A DNA stretch of 36,968 bases. It comes from Bacteroidota bacterium (GTDB lineage: Bacteria > Bacteroidota > Bacteroidia > Bacteroidales > Cfx3-03). The stretch spans positions 1 to 36,968 of the forward strand of contig JAUZOX010000001.1 of assembly GCA_030706265.1 (NCBI GenBank). Reading direction: 5' to 3'. The notes beneath the pieces were generated by a model. That model saw only the letters and a list, made by a program, of their open reading frames with translations. It ran no database searches and was not told the origin of the DNA. Positions 1 through 7,082 of this stretch are shown one piece after another (within the stretch, counting starts at the first letter, position 1; each line of letters begins with the position of its first letter). A program made the position numbers and the translations under genes.

Positions 1-139
1 AAGTTCTTCTTAAAATGTATTATCTATTTACATTCATTAATTATGGTAGGAATTATCCTATTTTGTACAACGAGAGAGAGGGAAGTATTAAACGGAATAA
101 AAAGTTGTTTGAAATTCACGTTTATTTTTGGTAGAAAAT

Positions 140-183
140 ATAACGCATATATGTTAAAGTAAAATAGAACATAAATGCGTTAT
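140..183. repeat. Imperfect inverted repeat (hairpin)
   Basis: Two 16-base arms (140-155 and 168-183) match at 15 of 16 positions around a 12-base AT-rich loop. It lies beyond the 3' end of the minus-strand nucleotidyltransferase gene. It could be a weak terminator for that gene or a protein-binding palindrome; the run of T after it on the minus strand is short. Nothing else is recognisable in 1-298. Confidence 0.45.
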
Positions 184-298
184 AATATCTATGAATTATT
201 CAATTATTATGTAGACCAAAGAAATTGAATGATTCTTTTTGAATCCTATATCTGTGAAGGATAATCGTATTTAATATTAAAGAGCGGTATCAGTTTTA

Positions 299-937
299 TC
301 ATGGATAAACTTGTTTCGTTTCTATTTCCTTTAATATTCCATCAGTCATTGAATGAAAGCTTAAATAACGGGAGTTTGATTTTAAGTATTTCAATACTTC
401 TCTGTTAGGATAAGATAATCTATCAAGAATGTTGTTGAATCTTTTGCCTTTTCTAATAGCTTCTTGAATAATTATCTCATGTTTTACATTGAAAATATCA
501 TCATTTTCATCCTTTCTTATCATCTCTATGGCAATATCAATATCGTTAACTGTAGGAGAATCTTTAATATAACTCCCGAACAGGATAACTTTTGATACCT
601 TAAAAATATATTTTGAGTTTTGGTTTACTTCTTGCACCCTTTCCATAAATTCAAAAAATATTTTTTTAGCTCTTTCCTTTGGAATCGCTATGAAAGCTTT
701 AGCATTTGCTAATGAATTTCCTTTTAACGTTTTGACATAAAGTATTGAAATTTGGGCTGGGTCCCTCTCTATAAATCCGAGATCAATGAGCTCCGTTAAT
801 ACAATTTTTGCTTGATTTTGATCTGTCTTTAAAAAAATTGCCACAATCTCATAATACAGGAAATCTTTTGATTTAAGTAAATCACGGATTTTTAAAAGTG
901 GAAATCCGGCAATTTCTTCTTTTAAATTTATTTTCAT
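299..937 (-). CDS. Nucleotidyltransferase-domain protein with N-terminal winged helix
   Basis: 212 residues. The C-terminal half carries the core of the MNT/polymerase-beta nucleotidyltransferase fold: a GS pair at residues 121-122 followed by D132 and D134 (GS-x9-DxD), the metal-binding signature. The first ~75 residues look like a small helix-turn-helix or winged-helix domain. Family members transfer a nucleotide to a protein or small molecule, and many are the MNT half of HEPN/MNT toxin-antitoxin pairs. No HEPN partner is visible next door, so a toxin-antitoxin role is unproven. The neighbour at 1007-1336 is on the same strand, 69 bp upstream, and may be co-transcribed. The fold is well supported; the substrate is unknown. 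Confidence 0.75.
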   Translation of the reverse strand: MKINLKEEIAGFPLLKIRDLLKSKDFLYYEIVAIFLKTDQNQAKIVLTELIDLGFIERDPAQISILYVKTLKGNSLANAKAFIAIPKERAKKIFFEFMERVQEVNQNSKYIFKVSKVILFGSYIKDSPTVNDIDIAIEMIRKDENDDIFNVKHEIIIQEAIRKGKRFNNILDRLSYPNREVLKYLKSNSRYLSFHSMTDGILKEIETKQVYP

Positions 938-1006
938 TTGTATAAGTTTTAAGGGATTAAGTATAGTTCAATTTTCAAATGTTGCATTGCATGTCAACTC
1001 AAAAAC

Positions 1007-1336
1007 TTAATACGTTATCTGTTCTTGTTGATAATGCTGTATGAATTCACATGCTCCAGATCCTGTAGCAATGGAGATGCTTGCTTGGTCACTTCGGTAT
1101 ATAATGACTTCATCAGTATTCGAGTAAAAACAGAAGTTGTGACCGTTCACAATACTGGCTACCCATTTCAGTTCTTCTTCAAATCGTTTAGCCCGATCTA
1201 ACCCATCATTGAATAAGTACGTGCTGAATTTATATGAGGTTATTCGATTACATGTATATTCAACTGCAACTACATTACTAACCCGGTTAACGTTTAATGA
1301 AGGTTGATGGGATATTTTCTTTTCACACATAGTCAA
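1007..1336 (-). CDS. Hypothetical protein, 109 aa
   Basis: I do not recognise this protein. It has 109 residues, no obvious signal peptide or membrane segment, and a mixed composition typical of a small soluble alpha/beta protein. It contains two Cys near the N-terminus (C4, C29) and further Cys in the second half. It starts with an ATG, with a second ATG two codons later, and lies 69 bp upstream of the nucleotidyltransferase gene on the same strand, so the two may form one transcript. A terminator-like hairpin lies just upstream, at 1397-1431, and separates it from the Pro/Gly-repeat gene. Its reality rests on length and orderly composition only. Confidence 0.5.
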   Translation of the reverse strand: MTMCEKKISHQPSLNVNRVSNVVAVEYTCNRITSYKFSTYLFNDGLDRAKRFEEELKWVASIVNGHNFCFYSNTDEVIIYRSDQASISIATGSGACEFIQHYQQEQITY

Positions 1337-1396
1337 AGGTTTAAAGGTTTATTTGTTCATATTCTTTTTCAGCGGTTGCCCAAGTAAGATAATTTT

Positions 1397-1431
1397 CAAA
1401 AAAACAGCAACCTAACGTGAATCAGGTTGCT
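1397..1431 (-). terminator. Rho-independent terminator
   Basis: On the minus strand a perfect 8-bp stem (AGCAACCT paired with AGGTTGCT, 1406-1413 and 1424-1431) with a 10-base loop is followed, after one base, by seven T (1398-1404). It lies 200 bases past the stop codon of the Pro/Gly-repeat gene and would end its transcript. Confidence 0.75.
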
Positions 1432-1631
1432 ATTATAATACCACTCTTGTCTATGGATTTTTGGGGAAGACCATTGTACAATATAGCACACTAAGTTGAT
1501 ATGCCGACTAAATTGACCACTTCCCACCGTTTTAAAATGATCATCTTAATTTATTTGTTAATCATCAGCAAGGGAGAGTGATCAGGATTCTACGACAGTT
1601 TATGGTCAAATTAAAATTGAGGAATAATACC

Positions 1632-2078
1632 CTAGAACTTATCTGATCCACATGGGAATATAGGTGGTACAGGCGGCATACCTGGAGGTGTACTACCGGG
1701 CATTTCATTTGCACTATATGATGCAGGCGGCATACCTGGAGGTGTACTACCGGGCATTCCATTTGCACTATATGATGCAGGCGGCATTCCCAGAGGAGTG
1801 CAATCGGACATTTCAGGAGCACTATAAACAACTGGATAAAATGAAATAACATCTGGCCTATCTGTTAAGTTATCCATTATAAATGCAATTGGACTAACAA
1901 TAATTTTAATACCATCTCTAGGCTCAGGTAAAACAGGTAAGATGAAATCATCAAAGAGAAGAGGTTCATCATCTTCACCGTCAATAGTAGGTAAGAAATG
2001 AATAGTAGCAGAACCTAAACTTGGATATAATACCCCATTAAGTTCAATTGTGTTTCCACTGTAATTTTCGTAAATCAT
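1632..2078 (-). CDS. Hypothetical protein with C-terminal Pro/Gly/Met-rich 18-residue repeats
   Basis: 148 residues of unknown function. Residues 1-84 are non-repetitive and acidic in part (GEDDEP near 34-39). Residues 85-138 are three tandem 18-residue repeats starting at Y85, Y103 and Y121, built on SAN(G/E)MPGSTPPGMPP. The first copy is the most diverged (SAPEMSDCTPLGMPP). The tail ends FPCGSDKF. There is no signal peptide or membrane helix. Low-complexity Pro/Gly tails of this sort occur in surface, structural and peptide-precursor proteins, but I cannot place it in any family. Repeats two and three are nearly identical at DNA level, implying recent duplication. A good terminator follows at 1397-1431, which supports a real transcription unit. 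Confidence 0.6.
   Translation of the reverse strand: MIYENYSGNTIELNGVLYPSLGSATIHFLPTIDGEDDEPLLFDDFILPVLPEPRDGIKIIVSPIAFIMDNLTDRPDVISFYPVVYSAPEMSDCTPLGMPPASYSANGMPGSTPPGMPPASYSANEMPGSTPPGMPPVPPIFPCGSDKF
1665..1826 (-). repeat. Three tandem 54-bp coding repeats
   Basis: Period of 54 bp (18 codons) inside the Pro/Gly-rich gene. The two copies nearest the 3' end of the gene are almost identical; the third (gene-proximal) is diverged. The copies are contiguous with no spacers, so this is not a CRISPR array. Such tracts can expand or contract by slippage. Confidence 0.85.
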
Positions 2079-2091
2079 AGATTTTGTAGTT

Positions 2092-2807
2092 TAATTTATA
2101 AAATTGAAAAATCAATCATGTTAATGATTGTAGATGATTATGTTAGGATTAAATAAGACTTAATCAGAAATACTACTCCGAAATATATCTGGGTTTGAAG
2201 ATTCAATGAAGTTGATAATTCTGTTTTCATCAGAGTTAACTAAAGGATTTTATTAAAGATAAAGTTTAGGGAATTTTAGCTGCACCAAGGAGGAGTCATA
2301 ACTTCCTCCTGGTACAACTCTTTCCACACACACGGAAAGTAGGCGGCCAAACCTAATAGTAAATATCATCAAAGCCCCCTGTCGTATTGTTAATGGGTTT
2401 TATTTGCCCATTTAAAGAAGTAGGGAAAGGAACTCCAATGGAGCCCCTTCCATAACCAGGAAAGATTATTCAATCGGTTATTTTTTACTTCTTCCTTTTA
2501 AAAGCAACTATGGACAAGCATGTATAGAGAGAGGTTACACATGTTTATTTTGATTATCTGAGAAGCGGATTCATCAGCTTTTATAATACCTATCGGTGTG
2601 TCTAAAAGCATGAAAATAAGGGTTATATCATAATTATGAATTCTCGAACAAGGAATTATTTAGTGTGGTTCAATAAGAATTTACTGGTGATCAGTTGAAA
2701 AGTCTTACGCCAATATTTATTTTCACTGTCATTATTTATTTGATTGAACTTAAAAAGTTACTAGGCCCTCTTCTGTTGTTGACTTTTGGCTAAACAAAAG
2801 TTTAATT
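2092..2807. other. Gene-poor stretch with hairpins and ORF remnants
   Basis: No convincing gene. Two adjacent hairpins lie at 2284-2313 (arms around AGGAGGA/TCCTCCT) and 2320-2339 (CTTTCC/GGAAAG). On the minus strand, 2360-2470 stays open as a 37-codon Gly/Pro/Asn-rich frame (containing FPGYGRG and ending GGFDDIYY) but has no usual start codon. The downstream hairpin contains an AGGAGG sequence followed by an ATG and only seven codons (MTPPWCS). A further 37-residue minus-strand frame spans 2498-2611. These may be peptide genes or decayed genes; I cannot support any of them as a CDS. Confidence 0.35.
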
Positions 2808-2833
2808 ACAATTCGGCCCTTCGGGCCGATTGT
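2808..2833. terminator. GC-rich hairpin, possible bidirectional terminator
   Basis: ACAATTCGGCCC and GGGCCGATTGT pair around a TTC loop (one bulged base). It is by far the most GC-rich stem in this AT-rich strip, flanked by short T or A tracts on both sides. It could act as a terminator or be the end structure of a small mobile element. Confidence 0.45.
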
Positions 2834-2842
2834 TTACCGTAG

Positions 2843-2908
2843 GTAACGTTTAGATGCGCAAGCAGCTCACACCGGAACGTGACGTTTAGATTGCCAATTG
2901 GCAGCTCA
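2843..2908. repeat. Two direct repeats, each containing a small stem-loop
   Basis: Unit 1 (2843-2869) and unit 2 (2879-2908) share GTnACGTTTAGA ... GCAGCTCA. Between these shared ends each forms a small stem: TGC-GCAA-GCA in unit 1 (a GNRA-type loop) and the palindrome TGCCAATTGGCA in unit 2. The variable centre with conserved flanks suggests selection on structure or a binding site. An uninterrupted run of eight G lies at 3000-3007. I see no gene between 2834 and 3183. Confidence 0.5.
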
Positions 2909-3183
2909 TTGTACTACTCCAGTATCCGGTATTTTTTATTCGAATCATTTATTTTCAACAGCAATAAGGCACTGGGTACCTTTCCCAACAGAAATCGACG
3001 GGGGGGGTTATTAATAGTGAGGCCTCGCTCAAAATATATAACCAATTTTTTTTTACAATATTTCAAAGATAGAGATCGAAATTATTTTGAATCTCTCTAC
3101 AATATAAATTATTGGAATACAGGCATGTTATTATTTATCAGTTAACAACTACTCTTATATTCTTACATGGGATGATCATAATG

Positions 3184-3390
3184 TTATCGATAATATGATT
3201 CATCTTTTTCATCCATCATAATATTTCTGTAGGAGTAAGTTGGAGTCAGTGCAGGGAATGTGTAAATTGTTTCGAAGGACATATCAATGAGCATCTCCTG
3301 CACTTTTGGGTCATTAGAGAATATACCCAGACCGTGTTGATTGTACCACTCGATTTCCTTATTAATGTTGTTTCTGTTATTTGCTTGCAT
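3184..3390 (-). CDS. Small hypothetical protein, about 68 aa
   Basis: Not recognised. I chose the ATG at 3390 (MQANNRNN), which gives a hydrophilic 68-residue protein. An upstream in-frame ATG at 3429 would add 13 mostly hydrophobic and aromatic residues. The tail is acidic and polar (MDEKDESYYR). There is no known motif. The position matters: if the two transposase halves were rejoined and the 32-kb segment removed, this gene would lie a short distance downstream of the tyrosine recombinase on the same strand. It may therefore belong to the recombinase-bearing element. Coding status is uncertain. Confidence 0.35.
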   Translation of the reverse strand: MQANNRNNINKEIEWYNQHGLGIFSNDPKVQEMLIDMSFETIYTFPALTPTYSYRNIMMDEKDESYYR

Positions 3391-3544
3391 ATAGTTAAAT
3401 TTTTCAATGCAAAAATAACACAACATCATAATTAATACAAATAAATATAATAATATAATTATAAATCAATATTGAATATACACGTAATAATATATTATCA
3501 ATAGATGAAACGCTATCATATTCGTCTCTATAAGTGCCGTTTAA

Positions 3545-3549
3545 GATAG
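3545..3549. other. Left GATAG junction of the 32-kb segment
   Basis: GATAG here and at 35553-35557. Right of this copy the transposase C-terminal half begins; left of it lies unrelated DNA. The other copy ends the N-terminal half. Joining the halves through one GATAG gives an uninterrupted frame reading KPETTD-RVLVAINK. It is a candidate recombination core (att-like) or a 5-bp target duplication. Confidence 0.6.
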
Positions 3550-4539
3550 GGTGCTTGTTGCAATTAATAAGATAGCGATAGAGGAAGGCTTGGAAGATTT
3601 AAAAAGCATTACACAGGATAGCACTGTTGTCAAAACCAATATTCATTACCCCACCAATAATTCTTTGGTTTGGGACTGTATCAAAAAAGCACCCATTTAT
3701 TATCTCAGTTAAAGGAAGAAATGGATACCTTGAATTTTATTGATTACATGAAATCGGCCAAGAAAACCTATTATACAATCAATATGACCAAGAAGGAAGA
3801 GAAACGATACGACCTGTTAAGTAAACAACTGATTCTATTTACCAAGATGATTAATCAAACCTCTAATGCGATAAAAAAAAAGTCCACGAGCCTTATCGCT
3901 TATTTCATTCAGTTAGAGTTGACAGAGTTGCTCCCCAAGATGCAACAGATATATGACATTACGTATCGGAAACAGATTCAAGGGAAAGAGGTTCCAAATG
4001 AAGACAAAATATTTTCGATCTATGAAGATCATACAGATATTATTGTCAAAGGACAGCGGGAGGTACTCTTCGGACATAAAGTAAATCTGGCAGCCGGAAA
4101 AAGTAATCTTATACTTGACTGTCAGATATTAAAAGGAAATCCTTCTGACAAATCATTGTTTCAGACCACGATAGATACAGTTATCAGCAACTATAGTATC
4201 GTGCCTCGCGACAGCACCACTGATGGAGGGTATGCCAGTTTAGAGAATTAGAATTATGCCAGGAAAGCAGGTGTTAAAAATATTGGTTTTAACAAGGTTG
4301 TGGGTAGTATGCAGAATATTGTCAGCAGTTTGAACATGGAAACCAGGTTGAAAAAGTGGCGCAGTTCAATGGAGGCAATTATCTCGAATGTTAAACGTGG
4401 TTTTAATGTATCTACCTGTAATTGGAAAGGATGGGTGCATTTCAAGGCCAAGGTTCTTTGGAGTGTTTTGGCTTACAATTTCAGAGTGATGACAGCGCTT
4501 ATTATAGTTCAAATGAAGAGTTCACTAAAAACAGGGTAG
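3545..4539 (+). pseudogene. DDE transposase, C-terminal half (IS5/ISNCY-like), decayed
   Basis: From 3545 one frame reads VLVAINK ... ITQDSTVVKTNIHYPTNNSLVWD, the first catalytic-Asp region of IS5/ISNCY-type transposases. At the A6 run near 3682 the match moves to the -1 frame and continues LSQLKEEMD ... DGGYASLEN to an in-frame TAG at 4249-4251. The same frame then continues NYARKAGVKNIGFNK ... KGWVHFKAKVLWSVLAYNFRVM to 4539. The gene is therefore broken by one frameshift and one amber codon, and lacks its N-terminal ~125 residues, which are found at 35178-35557 on the same strand. The frameshift site is not a canonical tandem-slippage heptamer in this phase, so decay is more likely than programmed frameshifting. 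Family naming is by motif memory only. Confidence 0.8.
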
Positions 4540-4710
4540 AAAGTCTTAATATTCTTCATTTCAATCGTTTAAATATTATTTACTACAAAGTGATATAAAA
4601 CAATATTGCATATGAAATTAAAAATCTCACAGTTATTAACAGCTTTTGGCCGATCAAAACTGAATAACTCTGATTGAATATTAGGTTTAAACATGTCCCC
4701 TGGTGTTTAT

Positions 4711-4755
4711 TTTGATATACAAATATCAAACATTATTACGTTGATATACAAATAT
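4711..4755. repeat. 15-bp direct repeats and palindrome next to parS-like site
   Basis: TTGATATACAAATAT occurs at 4712-4726 and again at 4741-4755, 29 bp apart. The first copy is part of a palindrome, TTTGATAT-ACAA-ATATCAAA (4711-4730). The second copy ends three bases before the parS-like site. The spacing suggests a protein-binding array. Confidence 0.6.
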
Positions 4756-4758
4756 ATA

Positions 4759-4774
4759 TGTTTCACGTGGAACA
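4759..4774. promoter_or_regulatory. parS: parS-like centromere site
   Basis: TGTTTCACGTGGAACA fits the widely conserved ParB-binding consensus TGTTNCACGTGNAACA at every fixed position, including the CACGTG core. ParB family proteins load on such sites to drive chromosome or plasmid segregation. No parA or parB gene is in the window. A match of this quality by chance is unlikely, but function is not shown here. Confidence 0.6.
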
Positions 4775-5025
4775 AAATACACCATGATAATCAGCTAATT
4801 AAAGATATGTTGATAAATAATTTACTACATTGTTAATCAGAACATTATGAGCATTAGTTGTGAACATTGAAATTCAAGAAATATTCCAGTATTTTTGGAC
4901 TTTACCTTTTTATACTGGACTCATTATTGCAATTCATTTTCTGAAACGGGTCTCTGAATTAATCGATTGAATGTGACCAAAATTTATTAAGGTTCAAAAA
5001 CACATCATCGATAATTGTTCGCGTC

Positions 5026-5062
5026 TTGAATCTTTTTTAATCCACGATTTAATGTAAATTTG
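5026..5062 (+). promoter_or_regulatory. Candidate Bacteroidota sigma-ABfr promoter
   Basis: TAAATTTG at 5055-5062 is an exact match to the Bacteroidota -7 element TAnnTTTG, about 22 bases before the chosen ATG of the sigma gene. A TTG at 5026-5028 could serve as the -33 element, but the 26-bp gap is longer than usual, so that half is weak. Confidence 0.4.
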
Positions 5063-5084
5063 ACCCTGTAATAATTTGATTAGT

Positions 5085-5669
5085 ATGGATAAATTCTACC
5101 TTGAAAAAATTCTGATTGAAAAATTGAAAGAAGGCGATAAAAGCGCCTTTTCTTTTCTTTTCAATGCATATTATACAGATCTGGTATTGTTTGCTAACAC
5201 GTTTCTTAAAGATCAGGATAATTCTGAAGAAATAGTTCAGGATGTATTCTTGAAGTTATGGGAAGAACGTGAAGTTATTATTTTTACATCAACCCTAAAG
5301 TCGTATCTTTTAAAGTTAATTCAGAATAGATGTCTGGATTGGTTACGACATATAAAAGTCAAGAATTCTTATTACGAACTGGCAATAAATAGTTTACCTT
5401 TACTCGAATGTGATACTGAACATTATATTCTAAGATCTGAAATAGAGAATATTATTGAAAAAACAATGACGAAAATACCTTTTGAGCTATCAGATACATT
5501 TAAATTGAACCGTTATGAATGTTTGAAATACAGAGAGATAGCGGAAAAATTGCATATTTCTAATCGAACGGTTGAAGATCGTATCAGCAAGGTTTTAAAG
5601 ATTCTAAAGGAAGAACTCAGAGATTATTTCATTACAATTTTTATAATTCTGTCAACATTATTTTGGTAA
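5085..5669 (+). CDS. ECF RNA polymerase sigma factor
   Basis: 194 residues from ATG 5085; a TTG three codons upstream is a poorer start. Region 2 spans roughly residues 14-90: an AFSFLFNAYY stretch, then the DNSEEIVQDVFLKLWE box that contacts core polymerase and the -10 DNA. Region 4 spans roughly 130-180, with helix-turn-helix text YREIAEKLHISNRTVEDRISK. The C-terminal tail (YFITIFIILSTLFW) is unusually hydrophobic, as in some PUL-linked ECF factors. It is the first gene of the locus, followed 173 bp later by its likely FecR anti-sigma and then an STN-containing SusC. By family knowledge this trio transmits an outer-membrane signal to transcription of the PUL. Confidence 0.92.
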   Translation: MDKFYLEKILIEKLKEGDKSAFSFLFNAYYTDLVLFANTFLKDQDNSEEIVQDVFLKLWEEREVIIFTSTLKSYLLKLIQNRCLDWLRHIKVKNSYYELAINSLPLLECDTEHYILRSEIENIIEKTMTKIPFELSDTFKLNRYECLKYREIAEKLHISNRTVEDRISKVLKILKEELRDYFITIFIILSTLFW

Positions 5670-5842
5670 ACAATTTCTTTTTCGAAGAATAAAATCAACT
5701 TACAACTCACACATATTTATCTACATTAGCTTTCCTACTGATCCACTTGATAGCTATAGGTATTTGTGAACTGTCTCGGATCATTTTTTTGACGTTATCA
5801 TTTTTTTTGAATGTGGTTTTCAATTTCTAAAACGTTGTTACA

Positions 5843-6901
5843 ATGAAAATGGATCATATGAATAATTTAGAACAAGAAGAGGCTCTTCGATTAATTACAA
5901 AGTATCTGACAGATAGTGCAACAGATGAAGAGATAGCCGAACTTGAATCTTTGATAAAAGCATCGCCTGCCAACTGGAATTATTTTATGGGAATGAAAAA
6001 CATATGGCATTCCCTGGACAAAAGTATCAATCCGGCTACGATATCACCCAAAAATGCATTAGACAATGTAATGAAGCAGATTTCAAATGAATACACTATT
6101 ATACGCCTTTGGAGATTTTTCAAGACGGCTGCAGCTATTTTGCTCATTCCATTAGTGTTAGGTGGTTTATTCTGGATGAAATTCACACTTGATAAAACCT
6201 CGACTGCTTATAAAGAGGTTTTTACAGCAAACGCTACCCGCTTAGCGTTCAATCTGGATGATGGAACGAAAGTATGGCTTAACGCTGGAAGTAGTTTAAA
6301 ATATCCTGAGAAGTTTACCAGTCAACAACGTTCGGTATATCTTAAAGGTGAAGCCTATTTTGAAGTTAAATCTGATAAGTCAAAGCCGTTTATTGTTAAT
6401 ACGCAATCAATTTCAGTTAAAGCCACTGGAACAAAATTTAATGTACGTGCGTTTCTAGACCAACAATTATCAGAGGTGTCATTATTATCGGGGCAAGTTT
6501 CTGTCTTTAAATCCGGATCAAAAGAAAATACAATTATTTCACTTTTAAAACCTAACCAGCATTTAGATTATAATACCAATTCTCATCAAGGAGTACTTGA
6601 AGAAGGTGATCTATACAAGTATATATCTTGGCGTGATGGGAAGATTATCTTTCGCAATGATCCTTTAAGTGCAGTTTTAGAACGTATAGGTGAATTTCAT
6701 AATGTTCATTTCCAGTGCACAGATAAAAAAATATTGGAATACCGCTATCATATTACTTTTCAAAATGAATCACTTGATGAGATTTTGGACATCTTAAAGG
6801 CATCATCTCCTATAGACTTTAAGATAATGAAACGAAGTATTGATTTATCTGATAGTTCAATGCCTAAACAAGAAATCATCATTTTTCCAAAACGGAAATA
6901 A
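5843..6901 (+). CDS. FecR-family anti-sigma factor
   Basis: 352 residues. The cytoplasmic N-terminus (about 1-90) would hold the paired sigma factor. A single transmembrane helix follows at about 94-112 (AAAILLIPLVLGGLFW). The periplasmic part has the FecR core at about 125-220 (LDDGTKVWLNAGSSLKYP, then YLKGEAYFEV and FIV) and a C-terminal DUF4974-like region at about 275-345 that meets the STN domain of its SusC/FecA partner. Length and domain order are normal for the family. The sigma, anti-sigma, SusC gene order implies that glycan transport is sensed across the envelope. The tail after ~330 is not conserved in any way I recognise. Confidence 0.93.
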   Translation: MKMDHMNNLEQEEALRLITKYLTDSATDEEIAELESLIKASPANWNYFMGMKNIWHSLDKSINPATISPKNALDNVMKQISNEYTIIRLWRFFKTAAAILLIPLVLGGLFWMKFTLDKTSTAYKEVFTANATRLAFNLDDGTKVWLNAGSSLKYPEKFTSQQRSVYLKGEAYFEVKSDKSKPFIVNTQSISVKATGTKFNVRAFLDQQLSEVSLLSGQVSVFKSGSKENTIISLLKPNQHLDYNTNSHQGVLEEGDLYKYISWRDGKIIFRNDPLSAVLERIGEFHNVHFQCTDKKILEYRYHITFQNESLDEILDILKASSPIDFKIMKRSIDLSDSSMPKQEIIIFPKRK

Positions 6902-6974
6902 AAATCATAATTAATCTTAAAACATAAATGCCTATGTAAAAGAAAATAAAACTCATTGTCAGAAAATAAAAAAA

Positions 6975-7003
6975 GAGGAAATGTGCGCTAACACATTTTC
7001 CTC
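6975..7003. terminator. Hairpin between anti-sigma and susC genes
   Basis: GAGGAAATGTG pairs with CACATTTTCCTC (one bulge) around a 6-base loop. A run of seven A precedes it, so it is a good terminator on the minus strand. On the plus strand it lacks a T tract and more likely acts as an RNA stability or attenuation element. It lies in the 181-bp gap upstream of susC. Confidence 0.5.
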
Positions 7004-7082
7004 CAAGATTACTAGTCAATAAAGCTGGTAATAAATTTTTCGGAAATTCAATTATTTATTCATCGACTAATGTTACAAAGTT

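Larger units (their letters stand above)
4540..5025. other. AT-rich intergenic region upstream of the PUL
   Basis: No gene visible. It holds what remains of the transposase element's 3' side, then two 15-bp direct repeats and a parS-like site (listed separately). The remainder, 4775-5025, is featureless AT-rich DNA leading to the sigma-factor promoter. Confidence 0.5.

Noticed and set aside
1665..1826. Possible CRISPR array
   Set aside because: The repeats are contiguous 54-bp coding units without unique spacers.
1664..1849. Plus-strand and alternative minus-strand frames with repeated residues over the Pro/Gly-repeat gene
   Set aside because: They are shadows of the 54-bp repeats of the minus-strand gene; the repeat unit is a multiple of three, so every frame looks repetitive.
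2879..3145. 88-residue plus-strand frame
   Set aside because: Aromatic and Ser-rich composition, no recognisable motif, runs through the direct repeats and the G8 tract; probably not coding.
3676..3690. Programmed -1 frameshifting in the DDE transposase at the A6 run
   Set aside because: In the zero frame the tract reads ATC AAA AAA GCA, so the tandem-slippage heptamer is out of phase; the gene also has an amber stop and a missing half, so decay is simpler.
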